A stretch of 64,000 bases of DNA from Nitrosophilus alvini. Lineage in GTDB: Bacteria; Campylobacterota; Campylobacteria; Campylobacterales; Nitratiruptoraceae. The stretch covers positions 1 through 64,000 of the forward strand of contig NZ_AP022847.1 of the NCBI RefSeq assembly GCF_015100395.1, read 5' to 3'. The translations under genes were made by a program, and so were the position numbers. Below, piece after piece: positions 38,903 to 47,841 of this stretch. The number at the start of each line of letters is the position of its first letter. Positions within the stretch are counted from its first letter, which is position 1. The notes below the pieces were generated by a model that was not told where the DNA came from, did not search any database, and saw nothing but the letters and a program-made list of their open reading frames with translations.

Positions 38903-40134
38903 GAGATGGCTCCGCACTCTGTGTACGGGAAAATTTTCGGTCTGGTATCTTGAAGCAGCAGTACAGGCTCGCTGAAAGGTGCCAGTTTTCCAAGAAAATT
39001 GAGTAAAGAGAGTGTGGGTGTGGCATAGAAAAACTTGAGTCTATGGTCGAACTGCCACAGCTGATCGGCATATATCATCACTATATGGGGTATATCTCCA
39101 ATACCGTCTCCATCTTTGTCAAACCCTTCGTATCTATCCCAGTAGTTTAATAAAATCTCGTTCTCTTTTTTGCTTTTTCCTTTTACATTTATCACCACAT
39201 CGTCCAGATTGCCCTCTATGTTGTTATACTTTATGACGTTGTTTTTTATGACGGCGTGAAAATGAAAAGCTTCGTTGTTAAATGCAATCCTGTTGTGCAT
39301 TATCCAGCGCTGCATACCCTTTTCAGCTGCGGAGCTGTCTATGTATATGGCCTGGACGGAGCCTGTTATGGTGTTGTTTAAAATTTTCAGTTTTTTCCCT
39401 TTTCCGAGTACGATTCCGGCACTGCTGTCGCCATATGTCTTGGCATAGAAGTTGTTTTTTATAAGGATGTTTTTTGAACCCATGCAGACTGTCCCATAGA
39501 GGTTGTGGCCAAAATGGTTGTCTGTAATGTTTGTATCTTTGCAATGGTCGAGATATAACCCATAACGTGAATAGGTGACACTATTTTTTTGGAAAATATT
39601 TCTATGCGATACGATAGCGCTAAGATCTCTGACATATTCGATTTTGTTGTGTATGATTTTGTTGTTGTGCGCATTCCAGAGCCTTATGCCGTCTCCTCTG
39701 TTGGGAATGGAGTCTTCATTGGATGTGATGAGGTTGCCTTTGATAAGGCAGTTATTGGATAGTGTCAATGTGATACCGAAAAGTGAGTCATATATTTTAC
39801 AGTTTTCGATCGTACATTTGTCGCCTTTTTCTATCTTTATGGCGCTGTTGAGTCTGTCTCTTCTGCTACCGCTGCCCCTTACTGTCAGATCCTTTATCGT
39901 TACGTAGGGGCTTGTTACGGTGATGACGCTTCCTTTTCCATCTCCTTCTATGACGGTTTTGTCAAAACCGCTGCCTTCGAGTATGAGGGGTTTGTCTATT
40001 AAAATCGGGCCTTTGAAAACACCTTTTGGAAGCGTTATTTTTGCTCCAGGATTTACGCTTTCTATAACTTTTTGAAGAGTTTGCGAAAATAGTGGAAATG
40101 TAAAAAACAGCAATAAAGCGATAATACTCTTCAA
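38896..40134 (-). CDS. nosD: NosD-like periplasmic right-handed beta-helix protein
   Basis: Related to NosD, the periplasmic protein needed to mature the copper sites of nitrous oxide reductase. The 412-residue product has a signal peptide (about 1-17, ending FPLFSQ) and many parallel beta-helix coils with N-rich turns (for example NCLIKGNLI, NKIIHNKIEYV, NITDNHFGHN), then a C-terminal DRYEGFDKDGDGIGDIPH segment (near 335-350) that is typical of NosD. No nosZ, nosF, nosY or nosL is in the window, so it may serve a cluster elsewhere or have another periplasmic role. Confidence 0.8.
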   Translation of the reverse strand: MKSIIALLLFFTFPLFSQTLQKVIESVNPGAKITLPKGVFKGPILIDKPLILEGSGFDKTVIEGDGKGSVITVTSPYVTIKDLTVRGSGSRRDRLNSAIKIEKGDKCTIENCKIYDSLFGITLTLSNNCLIKGNLITSNEDSIPNRGDGIRLWNAHNNKIIHNKIEYVRDLSAIVSHRNIFQKNSVTYSRYGLYLDHCKDTNITDNHFGHNLYGTVCMGSKNILIKNNFYAKTYGDSSAGIVLGKGKKLKILNNTITGSVQAIYIDSSAAEKGMQRWIMHNRIAFNNEAFHFHAVIKNNVIKYNNIEGNLDDVVINVKGKSKKENEILLNYWDRYEGFDKDGDGIGDIPHIVMIYADQLWQFDHRLKFFYATPTLSLLNFLGKLAPFSEPVLLLQDTRPKIFPYTECGAISH

Positions 40135-40211
40135 AAAAACACCTTTTTTGTTTTAATTTTATCAAAAAAAGTGATGTAAAATATAAAATAGAGTTACTTA
40201 AAGGAGAACAG

Positions 40212-40736
40212 ATGATAAAAATCACAATTGGAGATATAACAAAAATTGAAACAGATGCCATAGTAAATGCTGCAAATCCTACTCTTCTTGGAGGAGGAGG
40301 GGTGGACGGTGCGATCCACAGGGCTGCCGGCCCAAAACTGCTTGATGAGTGCAAAAGGCTTGGCGGTGCAAAAAGAGGCGAAGCCAAGATCACCCACGGA
40401 TATAATTTGCCGGCAAAATGGGTAATACATACAGTCGGCCCGGTATGGAAAGGCGGTGAGAGCGAAGAAGAGGTTATTTTGCAAAAATGTTATCAAAACT
40501 CTCTTTGTCTGTGCCGTTCTTACGGGTTGAGAAGTGTTGCTTTTCCTTCTATCAGTACTGGCGTATACGGATTTCCTATAGAGATTGCTTCAAAAATAGC
40601 ATTAATTACAACGGCAAGATATATAAAAGAGTATTTTGATTATGATATTGATGTTGTCTTTGTAACTCACAGTGAAAAAGATTTTGAAATTTACAAAAAG
40701 AGTGCAAAAATACTGGGGATAGAGTATGAATTGTAA
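40212..40736 (+). CDS. macrodomain protein (O-acetyl-ADP-ribose deacetylase type)
   Basis: YmdB-like macrodomain that binds ADP-ribose and hydrolyses O-acetyl-ADP-ribose or related esters. The 174-residue protein shows the ADP-ribose motif [22 protein letters not shown] split over residues 15-36, [22 protein letters not shown] (near 58-79) and the diphosphate loop [12 protein letters not shown] (near 115). AAGGAGA precedes the ATG. It overlaps msrB by 11 bases. Confidence 0.93.
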   Translation: MIKITIGDITKIETDAIVNAANPTLLGGGGVDGAIHRAAGPKLLDECKRLGGAKRGEAKITHGYNLPAKWVIHTVGPVWKGGESEEEVILQKCYQNSLCLCRSYGLRSVAFPSISTGVYGFPIEIASKIALITTARYIKEYFDYDIDVVFVTHSEKDFEIYKKSAKILGIEYEL

Positions 40737-41115
40737 AAGCCAACTAAATGAATTTGAATATTATGTAATGTTTGAAAAAGGAACCGAACCGCCTTTTAGC
40801 GGAGAACTATTGAATGAAAAAAGAGAGGGAGTATATATATGCAAATGTTGTGAAAATCCACTGTTTGATAGTATCTCAAAGTTCGATAGCGGTTCCGGCT
40901 GGCCCAGTTTTTATGAACCTTTGGGCAAGGATTCTGTAAAAGAGCACACTGATACCAGCCTGGGCATGGTAAGAACGGAAGTAGTATGTGCCAAATGCGG
41001 TGCACATCTCGGACATGTTTTTGAAGATGGTCCGCCTCCTTCGGGACTAAGATACTGTATTAACTCCGTTTGCTTAAAATTTTTACCCCTAGAAAATAAT
41101 AATTTATTCAAATGA
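40726..41115 (+). CDS. msrB: peptide-methionine (R)-S-oxide reductase
   Basis: Repairs methionine R-sulfoxide in proteins. The 129-residue enzyme has both zinc CxxC pairs (CKCC near 37 and CAKCG near 87), SGSGWPSF (near 55-62), [14 protein letters not shown] (near 94) and the catalytic cysteine in RYCINS (near 110). Not fused to MsrA and without a signal peptide, so cytoplasmic. Overlaps the macrodomain gene. Confidence 0.96.
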   Translation: MNCKSQLNEFEYYVMFEKGTEPPFSGELLNEKREGVYICKCCENPLFDSISKFDSGSGWPSFYEPLGKDSVKEHTDTSLGMVRTEVVCAKCGAHLGHVFEDGPPPSGLRYCINSVCLKFLPLENNNLFK

Positions 41116-41162
41116 AAGTAATAAGTATATAAAATAAAACTCTTTTCTAAAAGGAGCTAAAT

Positions 41163-41549
41163 ATGAAAAAAATGATGCTTATGGACAAATATCCGGTATA
41201 TACGTCAGATATTCCAAAAAGTGCTACGAATATTAAAAGCGTAGATGAGATTGTAAAATATTTCATAAAAAAGATAGAAGAGGATGATGAAGCGGTATTT
41301 ATATCCCTGTTTGATCATTTTGCCCATACAAAAAGTCTTGAAGATTGTGAGATAAATCCGGAGATAAAAGATGCCAAAGATATTGTTTTCTGTTTTGGCA
41401 AGAAGTTACCAAATCCCTATGTGGTAGGTGTCAGACCAAGAAGTATAGGTGTATGTGAAACAGAAAACAGTTTTGTTATATCTTTTCTCGAAGCACCCAA
41501 TCCGGAAGCCAACGAAAAGATGCAGAACTGGGCAAAAGAGATTTTATAG
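41163..41549 (+). CDS. small soluble protein of unknown function
   Basis: I do not recognise this 128-residue protein. It has no membrane helix or signal peptide, an acidic first half with a helix KSVDEIVKYFIKKIEED (about 26-42), FDHFAHTKSLED (near 50), a strand-rich middle (DIVFCFGKKLPNPYVVGVRP) and a helical end with [22 protein letters not shown] precedes the ATG and codon use matches its neighbours, so it is a real gene. It ends within the 3' end of the opposing LOG-like gene. Confidence 0.7.
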   Translation: MKKMMLMDKYPVYTSDIPKSATNIKSVDEIVKYFIKKIEEDDEAVFISLFDHFAHTKSLEDCEINPEIKDAKDIVFCFGKKLPNPYVVGVRPRSIGVCETENSFVISFLEAPNPEANEKMQNWAKEIL

Positions 41550-42053
41550 GTCTGGATTGCGGATGATAAAATCATCGGCATCTTTATAAAACTCTAAAAG
41601 ATCAAGCTGCTCTTTTTTTATGAAAGAGGAGTGTTTCAACTCTTCATAATTCTCTGATACGAGACATATTCTAAAATCTGATAGATTGCCGTACTTTATT
41701 GCCCAGACCATAAAAAGTTCGTTCAGTGTACCTATACTGCCGTTTTGTACAATGAACAAAGATGTATCTTCTATCAAAAACTGCAACCTTTCAAACAGGC
41801 TGTTACATGAGACTCTTTTTGACAGATAGGGATTTTGGGGTCTAATGGAGTCAAATTTTTTTAAAGTTATCCCTATACAGATGCCGCCTTCTTCTTTTAC
41901 ACCTCTGCTTACAGCTTCCATAAGTCCCTGATAACCACCGCATTTTACGACATACCCTTTTTTGGACAAAAAGCGTCCTATTTTTATACCGTCATTGTAC
42001 TCTTTGGAATCGGGCGATGCTTTTGATGCACCGAAAGCAGTTGCGAACTTCAT
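41544..42053 (-). CDS. LOG-like Rossmann-fold protein
   Basis: Distant member of the LOG / TIGR00725 family of nucleotide-binding proteins, some of which cleave cytokinin riboside monophosphates. The 169-residue protein has FGASKAS at the start, [13 protein letters not shown] (about 38-50) and, where the family has PGGxGTxxE, the altered NGSIGTLNE (near 104). The change at the catalytic loop makes the usual hydrolase activity doubtful. Divergent from nrdB. Confidence 0.75.
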   Translation of the reverse strand: MKFATAFGASKASPDSKEYNDGIKIGRFLSKKGYVVKCGGYQGLMEAVSRGVKEEGGICIGITLKKFDSIRPQNPYLSKRVSCNSLFERLQFLIEDTSLFIVQNGSIGTLNELFMVWAIKYGNLSDFRICLVSENYEELKHSSFIKKEQLDLLEFYKDADDFIIRNPDL

Positions 42054-42200
42054 AAGGCTCCCCTAAATTACATTTGCTTTTTTATCGAAGAATTATTATA
42101 CATTCTGTATTATAAATCTCTCTATTGCAGTTGCGAAATTTTCGGTTTTGTAAAAATTTTTAGCTGCAAAAGTTTTTGCAAAATGGATAAAGGAGCCGCC

Positions 42201-43226
42201 GTGACATATCACAGAAAAAAGATTTACAATCCCGAATCTAATGAGAGTGTAAACGACAGAAAGATTTTTGGAGGAGATCCTACCGGAATATTCGAACTGA
42301 ACAAGATAAAATATCAATGGGCATACAATCTTTGGGAGATGATGCTGGCAAACACCTGGTTTCCCAAAGAGGTTGATATGACGCAGGATGCTAGAGATTA
42401 CAAGCTGCTGACAGACGCAGAAAAACTGGCGTATGACAAGGTTCTCGCCCAGCTGATATTTATGGATAGTCTTCAGACAAACAACCTTATAGATAATGTA
42501 AATCCTTTTATTACGGCCCCTGAGATAAACCTTGTTCTGGTAAGACAGGCTTTTGAAGAGGCTCTTCACAGCCAGAGCTATGCCGTTATGGTCGACAGTA
42601 TCAGTCAAAATACGGATGAGATATACAATTTGTGGAGAGAGGATCTTCAGCTGAAGCAGAAAAACGACTATATAGCACAGGTTTATGAAAATCTTTCCAA
42701 AAATCCGAATGATGAAAACATTGTAAAAGCGATGTTTGCAAACCAGATACTTGAAGGGATCTATTTCTACAGCGGCTTTACGTATATGTACACGCTTGCG
42801 AGAAGCGGAAAGATGCTGGGGTCTGCCCAGATGATAAGATTTATACAAAGAGATGAGGTAACTCATCTGCTTATTTTCCAAAACATGATAAATGCAACCA
42901 AAAAAGAGAGACCAGAACTCTTTACTAAAGAGCTTATAGATGATGTGTACAAAATGTTTGAAAGTGCGGTCGAGCTTGAATCTTCATGGGGAAAATATAT
43001 CACTCAGGGACAAATCCTGGGGCTTACCGACGAGCTTATAGAGCAGTATATAAAATATCTGGCAGATGAGAGACTCAGAGCCGTAGGACTTGAGAAGATA
43101 TATAACGTGGAGCATCCGATAAAATGGGTGGACGATTTCAGCAAATTCAACGATCAGAAGACAAACTTTTTTGAAGGAAACGTGACGAACTACTCCAAAG
43201 GGAGTCTGGACTTTGACGACTTCTAA
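42201..43226 (+). CDS. nrdB: class I ribonucleotide reductase small subunit
   Basis: Houses the di-iron/tyrosyl radical cofactor for NrdA. The protein (341 residues from GTG at 42201) shows [18 protein letters not shown] near 22, the metal and radical segment [13 protein letters not shown] with the ExxHxxxY spacing of the tyrosyl-radical type (near 110), and [13 protein letters not shown] (near 214) with the distal ligands. AGGAG five bases before the GTG, and alignment with Helicobacter-type NrdB, favour this start over the ATG at 42183. Separated from nrdA by five genes. Confidence 0.96.
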   Translation: MTYHRKKIYNPESNESVNDRKIFGGDPTGIFELNKIKYQWAYNLWEMMLANTWFPKEVDMTQDARDYKLLTDAEKLAYDKVLAQLIFMDSLQTNNLIDNVNPFITAPEINLVLVRQAFEEALHSQSYAVMVDSISQNTDEIYNLWREDLQLKQKNDYIAQVYENLSKNPNDENIVKAMFANQILEGIYFYSGFTYMYTLARSGKMLGSAQMIRFIQRDEVTHLLIFQNMINATKKERPELFTKELIDDVYKMFESAVELESSWGKYITQGQILGLTDELIEQYIKYLADERLRAVGLEKIYNVEHPIKWVDDFSKFNDQKTNFFEGNVTNYSKGSLDFDDF

Positions 43227-43941
43227 AAAGAGTCTCTCTGTTTTGCAGTTCAAAACAGGCGATGATTTTTCAAAAAACCTTGATACTCTCAAAACTCTTG
43301 TAAAAAGATGCGAAGAGGATTCTATCGTTGTTGCACCGGAGGTATGCCTTACCGGATTTGCGTATGAGAGATTTGATGAGGCTGCCAGTTTTGGCCTGCA
43401 TGCCCTAAAGGAACTTCTGCCTCTTTCCCAAAACAGAACCATAGTTTTTACCATGATAGAAAAAAGAGATGGAAAATTTTACAATTTTGCCAAAGTTTTG
43501 CACAGAGGCGAAGTTTTATACGAACAGCCAAAAGTAAAGCTTTTCAAATTCGGAGGCGAGACCGACTACTTTGAAGCCGGAAAAATGGAAGATATCAGGA
43601 TTTTTGAGATAGACGGGTTTAAAGTTGGCATTCTTATATGTTTTGAGCTCAGATTTATTGAGATTTGGCAAAAGCTAAAAGGGTGTGATATCATACTCGT
43701 TCCAGCCATGTGGGGAGTTTTGAGAAAGAGACATTTTGAGCAGCTTACAGAAGCTCTGGCGCTTATGAACCAGTGTTATCTTGCTGCTTCGGACAGTGCG
43801 AATGATGATATGGCAAAAAGCAGTGCTATAATTACACCTTTTGGAGTTCCTTACAGAGACGACAGAAAAAATATTCTTTGCAAAACTGCGGATATAAAAG
43901 AGATAAAGAAGATGAGAAAATATATGGATATAGGGTTGTAG
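43213..43941 (+). CDS. carbon-nitrogen hydrolase (nitrilase superfamily)
   Basis: Amidase of the nitrilase superfamily with the Glu-Lys-Cys triad in place: Glu in [11 protein letters not shown] (near 43), Lys in EQPKVKLF (near 105) and Cys in [14 protein letters not shown] (near 140). The 242 residues are a single hydrolase domain. It may act as an omega-amidase or on another small amide; the substrate is not evident. It begins inside nrdB (14-base overlap). Confidence 0.88.
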   Translation: MTTSKKSLSVLQFKTGDDFSKNLDTLKTLVKRCEEDSIVVAPEVCLTGFAYERFDEAASFGLHALKELLPLSQNRTIVFTMIEKRDGKFYNFAKVLHRGEVLYEQPKVKLFKFGGETDYFEAGKMEDIRIFEIDGFKVGILICFELRFIEIWQKLKGCDIILVPAMWGVLRKRHFEQLTEALALMNQCYLAASDSANDDMAKSSAIITPFGVPYRDDRKNILCKTADIKEIKKMRKYMDIGL

Positions 43942-44577
43942 TTGGAAAAGATAATAGCGGCAAAATGTAAAAAAATGGCAGAGGATATCGATAGTGTATT
44001 TCCTCTTGAACCGAAAATAAAAAAGGCATTCGAAGATATTAACAGAGAACTTTTCGTCCCTGCAGGTTTCAAACATCTTGCATATAAACTGGATGCTCTT
44101 CCTATGGGCGCAAACCAATGGATAAGTTCTCCTCTTACGGTTGCAAAGATGACTCAGTATCTAAATCCCGATGGTGCCGACAGTGTTTTGGAGATAGGTT
44201 GTGGCAGCGGATATCAAGCAGCGATTTTAAGCCGGCTTTTCAGGCGGGTTTTTACGGTCGAGAGAATAGAGAAACTCATAGTCGAGGCAAAAAGAAGATT
44301 TCGCGATCTTTCTATCTATAATATAAACGCAAGATACGGTGATGGCCTTTTGGGGTGGCCCGAATTTGCCCCTTATGACAGGATACTTTTTTCCGCTTCC
44401 GCTTCCGAAATACCGGAGGAGATATTTTCCCAGCTGAAAGAGGGGGGTGTACTTGTAGCCCCTATGGAAAAAGGTGGCAGACAGATAATTACGAAATTTG
44501 TCAAAAGAAGCGGAAGATTGTTTTCCCAGGAGCTTGAAGAGTGTCTTTTCGTACCGACAAAAAACGGAACTGTGTGA
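43942..44577 (+). CDS. pcm: protein-L-isoaspartate O-methyltransferase
   Basis: Methylates isoaspartyl residues to start repair of aged proteins. The 211-residue protein has the Pcm motifs FVPAGFKHLAY (near 33), the SAM loop VLEIGCGSGYQAAIL (about 77-91), VFTVERIEKL (near 98) and the C-terminal GGRQIITKF motif. The start is TTG, directly after the TAG of the upstream gene. The stop codon overlaps the ATG of the phosphatase gene (TGATG). Confidence 0.93.
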   Translation: MEKIIAAKCKKMAEDIDSVFPLEPKIKKAFEDINRELFVPAGFKHLAYKLDALPMGANQWISSPLTVAKMTQYLNPDGADSVLEIGCGSGYQAAILSRLFRRVFTVERIEKLIVEAKRRFRDLSIYNINARYGDGLLGWPEFAPYDRILFSASASEIPEEIFSQLKEGGVLVAPMEKGGRQIITKFVKRSGRLFSQELEECLFVPTKNGTV

Positions 44578-45047
44578 TGAAGATACTGTTTGTATGCCTT
44601 GGCAATATCTGCAGATCGCCTATAGCCGAAGGTATTGCCAAAAAAATCGCCCAAAGTCATGGAGTGCAGATTGTTGCTGACTCCGCAGGGACAGGAGACT
44701 ACCATGTTGGAGAGCCTCCCTGTGAACACTCGGTCAAAATAGCGAAAATGAACGGCATCGACATCTCTTCATACAGGGCAAGACAGGTGAAAAAAGAGGA
44801 TTTTGAAAACTTCGACCTTATAGTAGCGCTTGATGAACAGAACAGACGAGATCTCAAAAGGATGGGTGCAGAAGATGTTGTAAAACTTGGAGAGTTCGGT
44901 TACGACTCTGAAGATGTGCCTGATCCCTATTTTTTCGACGGTTTTGATGGATTTGAAAAGGTATATGATATGATAGAGTCATGTGTTGCAAATCTATTTG
45001 AAGTTTATGATATAATTCCATCTGCAAAAACAGTAGAAACCAGATAA
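44577..45047 (+). CDS. low molecular weight protein-tyrosine phosphatase
   Basis: Arsenate reductase-like tyrosine phosphatase of 156 residues. The CX5R active-site loop VCLGNICRSP lies at about 6-15 and the general-acid aspartate in VPDPYFFDG near 118. The ATG at 44577, nested in the pcm stop codon, places the P-loop at the usual distance from the N-terminus; a start 12 codons upstream would lie inside pcm. tRNA-Pro follows. Confidence 0.94.
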   Translation: MKILFVCLGNICRSPIAEGIAKKIAQSHGVQIVADSAGTGDYHVGEPPCEHSVKIAKMNGIDISSYRARQVKKEDFENFDLIVALDEQNRRDLKRMGAEDVVKLGEFGYDSEDVPDPYFFDGFDGFEKVYDMIESCVANLFEVYDIIPSAKTVETR

Positions 45048-45060
45048 TATTATCGGATAT

Positions 45061-45138
45061 CGGGGTGTGGCGCAGCCTGGTTAGCGTGCTACCTTGGGGT
45101 GGTAGAGGTCGCGGGTTCAAATCCCGCCACTCCGACCA
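45061..45138 (+). tRNA. tRNA-Pro (anticodon GGG)
   Basis: Plus-strand cloverleaf: acceptor CGGGGTG with CACTCCG, anticodon stem CTACC/GGTAG around TTGGGGT (anticodon GGG), T-arm GGTTCAAATCC and an encoded CCA. The C1-G72 start pair is typical of bacterial tRNA-Pro. Confidence 0.96.
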
Positions 45139-45303
45139 TTTAAAATATTTTTCAACTTCTTCAATAATTTTTATTCCTACGTATCGTCTACTTAGCTTTT
45201 CAGAGTTTTTTTATATCCATTTTGCAAACTATTTGCCAATCTGCTGTCATATTTTATTTCATTATTATAAAATATTATAAAGTATGAATGTGAAGGCTCT
45301 GCT

Positions 45304-45945
45304 TTGAGAAGACTGTTTCTTTTCTGTATATTGGTTGCGATGTTTCTTTATGGAGAGTCTTTATCAGATGAGGAGTTAAAAAAGGAGCGGGCATATCAGG
45401 CTCTTCTTAAATCGATAGCTGATAATTCCGATCCGGAGCTTCTTGCAAGGCTCGGAAAGAGGCTATATAACAACAAATGTATCTTCTGTCATGGTGAAGA
45501 CGGAAAAGGAAGAGACGGATTTGCTGCTGACCTGACAAAAAGAATCGATTTTAAAAGCGCATTGCATCATATCCAAAAAGGGGGACACAACTTCAAAGAA
45601 GGATATCCTGGAAGTATGCCGCCGATGGTTTCAAACAGAGAAAGAGCCGCCGTTTTGGCCCGGTATGTTTCGCAGGGATTTCCCAAAGGAGACAAGGGAG
45701 AAATTCTGTTCCAGAAGATAGGATGTGCAAATTGTCATGGAGAGGATGGAAGCGGTATAAAATTTCATGGACCTAATATCCGTTATTTTGATCTTCCCAC
45801 ACTTTCAGCGATTTTAAGAAACGGTAAAAAGGGCGTTATTGGCATAATGCCAAGCTTTAAAAATCTTTCGCCATATCAAATAACTATGATTTCATATTAT
45901 GTTATGAAGCTTTCCGAAGGGGGTTTTAAAGAAAATAGGCGCTAA
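45304..45945 (+). CDS. periplasmic di-haem cytochrome c
   Basis: Exported electron carrier of 213 residues with a signal peptide (about 1-20), a charged helix and two class I cytochrome c domains carrying CIFCH (near 59) and CANCH (near 144); each is followed by GEDGxG. Candidate axial methionines are in GSMPPM and GIMPSF. Start is TTG behind GAAGG. No oxidase or reductase gene is adjacent, so its partner is unknown; a peroxidase and ccoG lie further on. Confidence 0.92.
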   Translation: MRRLFLFCILVAMFLYGESLSDEELKKERAYQALLKSIADNSDPELLARLGKRLYNNKCIFCHGEDGKGRDGFAADLTKRIDFKSALHHIQKGGHNFKEGYPGSMPPMVSNRERAAVLARYVSQGFPKGDKGEILFQKIGCANCHGEDGSGIKFHGPNIRYFDLPTLSAILRNGKKGVIGIMPSFKNLSPYQITMISYYVMKLSEGGFKENRR

Positions 45946-45968
45946 ACAGACACTCAAATATAAAATTA

Positions 45969-47231
45969 TTACTTTTTCCCTATCGCAAGGGAGTATAGCA
46001 CCATCTCTTCAGTTTCAAGAAACTTTGCCGTCTCATCGTCGTAAAATGCTCCCATAGCACAGCATCCAAGACCTAGATATTCAGAAGAGAGGTAGATCCT
46101 ATGGCCCATGTGACCGGCTTTTATATGCATAGGACGATAATTTTTTCCATTTGAAGCTAAAAAGAAAATAACGGCACTTCCTGCTGCTTGCGGCTGATTT
46201 AGGCAAAGGTAGGCTGTCTGATGAGAGAAATCTCCTTTTTTGACTATTTTACCGTTTTTGTATATTCCGGGTTCATAGCCTTCCACTCTTTTTACGACAG
46301 AGTATAGACTTATACTTTCACTGCAGTCATTTGGTATCGGTTCTTTTATAAAATTGAGTATAAATTCGTATTCATACTTTTTCAGAGGTTCGTTTGAATA
46401 CTCTCTTACAGATCTCCTTGAGAAAACGGCCTCTTCAAATCTTTTTTTATGAAATTCTGTTTTGAAAAAGCCGTACTCTTTTTTGCATCCCGAGAGGCTC
46501 ATAGTTTGCAAAAAGGCCTTTTCTATGGTATCGTTTGGAACAAAGTATCCGATAGGATCTATATAGGGAAGCCTCATGTCAAACTTATCGACTCTTTTGC
46601 TGCGTGGGATTCCTACATTGGCCGAAGTTACGAAAAATTCCGATGAACCAAATCCGAAAGCCTGCCCAAGAGCCTTCTGATCAAATGTATGCCTCAGAAA
46701 ATAGCCGTGGTTGAAAAGATAACAGCTTGCTTCCAGAGAGCCTGTCATATGTCCTGCATCAAGCAGAGAATATCTAAAGCCTCTGTTTCCGTATTTCCGG
46801 CTTGTACGAAAATATACGCTTGAGAATAGAAAAATAAATCCCTCTATCTCTCTTCTATCTTCGAAAAACAGCTCTACACCTTCTTCTTCGATACTGTAAA
46901 GAAGCGTCGCACCTCTGTTGGCAACATCGAAATGATATACACCGTCGGCAAAACCCTCCACTCCTCTTGTCTGAAAATAGAGTTCCGTGGGGTATAGGGC
47001 GCCTGCACTGGGAACGATTCTGGGGTAGAAAAGGGTTTTGTCCTGTGCATCCGGGCAGCCAGCGATTCTGAAAATAAACATATGTATATCGTTCTTTATA
47101 TCGAAAGGAATAAATTTAAAGAGCGGAAGATATGTTTTTACACTTTTTGGAGTTCTGAATTTTACCGAAAACGGTGAAGATTCATTTTTATGATTGAAAT
47201 ATTTTGACACTTCATGAAAAAATGAGGGCAT
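45969..47231 (-). CDS. SagB-type nitroreductase-family protein, two-domain
   Basis: Flavin-dependent nitroreductase-superfamily protein with two tandem domains in 420 residues, the SagB/ThcOx layout. The first domain carries RIVPSAGALYPTELYFQ (about 71-87) and SLLDAGHMTGSLEASCYL (near 159), the second RRSVREYSNEPL (near 275), KAGHMGHRIYLSSEYLGLGCCAMGAFYDDE (split, near 375-400). SagB enzymes oxidise azolines in RiPP toxins, but no YcaO, precursor peptide or ABC exporter is here, so the substrate is unknown. Confidence 0.82.
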   Translation of the reverse strand: MPSFFHEVSKYFNHKNESSPFSVKFRTPKSVKTYLPLFKFIPFDIKNDIHMFIFRIAGCPDAQDKTLFYPRIVPSAGALYPTELYFQTRGVEGFADGVYHFDVANRGATLLYSIEEEGVELFFEDRREIEGFIFLFSSVYFRTSRKYGNRGFRYSLLDAGHMTGSLEASCYLFNHGYFLRHTFDQKALGQAFGFGSSEFFVTSANVGIPRSKRVDKFDMRLPYIDPIGYFVPNDTIEKAFLQTMSLSGCKKEYGFFKTEFHKKRFEEAVFSRRSVREYSNEPLKKYEYEFILNFIKEPIPNDCSESISLYSVVKRVEGYEPGIYKNGKIVKKGDFSHQTAYLCLNQPQAAGSAVIFFLASNGKNYRPMHIKAGHMGHRIYLSSEYLGLGCCAMGAFYDDETAKFLETEEMVLYSLAIGKK

Positions 47232-47328
47232 GGCCTCCTCTTTTTGTTGGTTTTTCTCGCATTTTTATTATAACATTCAAATCAAATATTGTGGTTAGCA
47301 TCGAAAAAGCAGATAGCATTGACTTTTT

Positions 47329-47661
47329 TCAGCAGGAATGCGAATCAAATATCTTTTCAATACGCCTTTTCTCTTCTTCCACTTCTCTTTTTATATCCGC
47401 AAAAACTTTGTAATTCGGAAGGCTTTTATCCAAATTTCCGCAGTGTTTGAGATAGTTTTTCCATACTTTTTTAAAACCATCCTTTTTACCTCTTTTCAAA
47501 AGCTCAAAAGAGACGGCGGCATTTATGAATCCCCTGATTACCTCTTTTTCTGGATGGTCACTCTTTCTTATTGTATGCCAGTACTCTTCAACTGTCTCAT
47601 GAGCTTCATAAAAACGGTTCTTTCGGATATGTTGGATAAAAAGAGAGAAAATCTTCTCCAT
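47329..47661 (-). CDS. DUF309 family protein
   Basis: All-helical protein of 110 residues with the family motif FYEAHETVEEYWH (about 17-29), a set of His, Glu and Trp residues lining a possible metal site, and GFINAAVSFELLKRG near 44-58. Function of DUF309 is not known. The gene sits alone between the nitroreductase and the stress operon. Confidence 0.85.
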   Translation of the reverse strand: MEKIFSLFIQHIRKNRFYEAHETVEEYWHTIRKSDHPEKEVIRGFINAAVSFELLKRGKKDGFKKVWKNYLKHCGNLDKSLPNYKVFADIKREVEEEKRRIEKIFDSHSC

Positions 47662-47816
47662 TATTTGCCTTTTTTGCAGATTGTAGAAAAGTTTTGTAAA
47701 AAAAGTTATGAAACAGCGGCATTAGATATATTTTTCAAATTGCCGTTATAATTTATATAGATAGAAAACTTTGTGAAATAGTAGGTTTCAGAGTTACTTC
47801 TACTTGTCTATTTAAA

Positions 47817-47841
47817 GAAGAAGGGGGAAAACCCTTTCTTC
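47817..47841 (-). terminator. terminator after the yfdX-histone-hdeD operon
   Basis: Ten-pair inverted repeat (arms 47817-47826 and 47832-47841, one mismatch or G-U, 5-base loop) directly after the hdeD stop codon, followed on the minus strand by TTTAAAT. Confidence 0.65.

Noticed and set aside
42096-42881. 261-residue minus-strand ORF opposite nrdB
   Set aside because: Antisense shadow over the well-supported nrdB; the composition is biased and it lacks a ribosome binding site.
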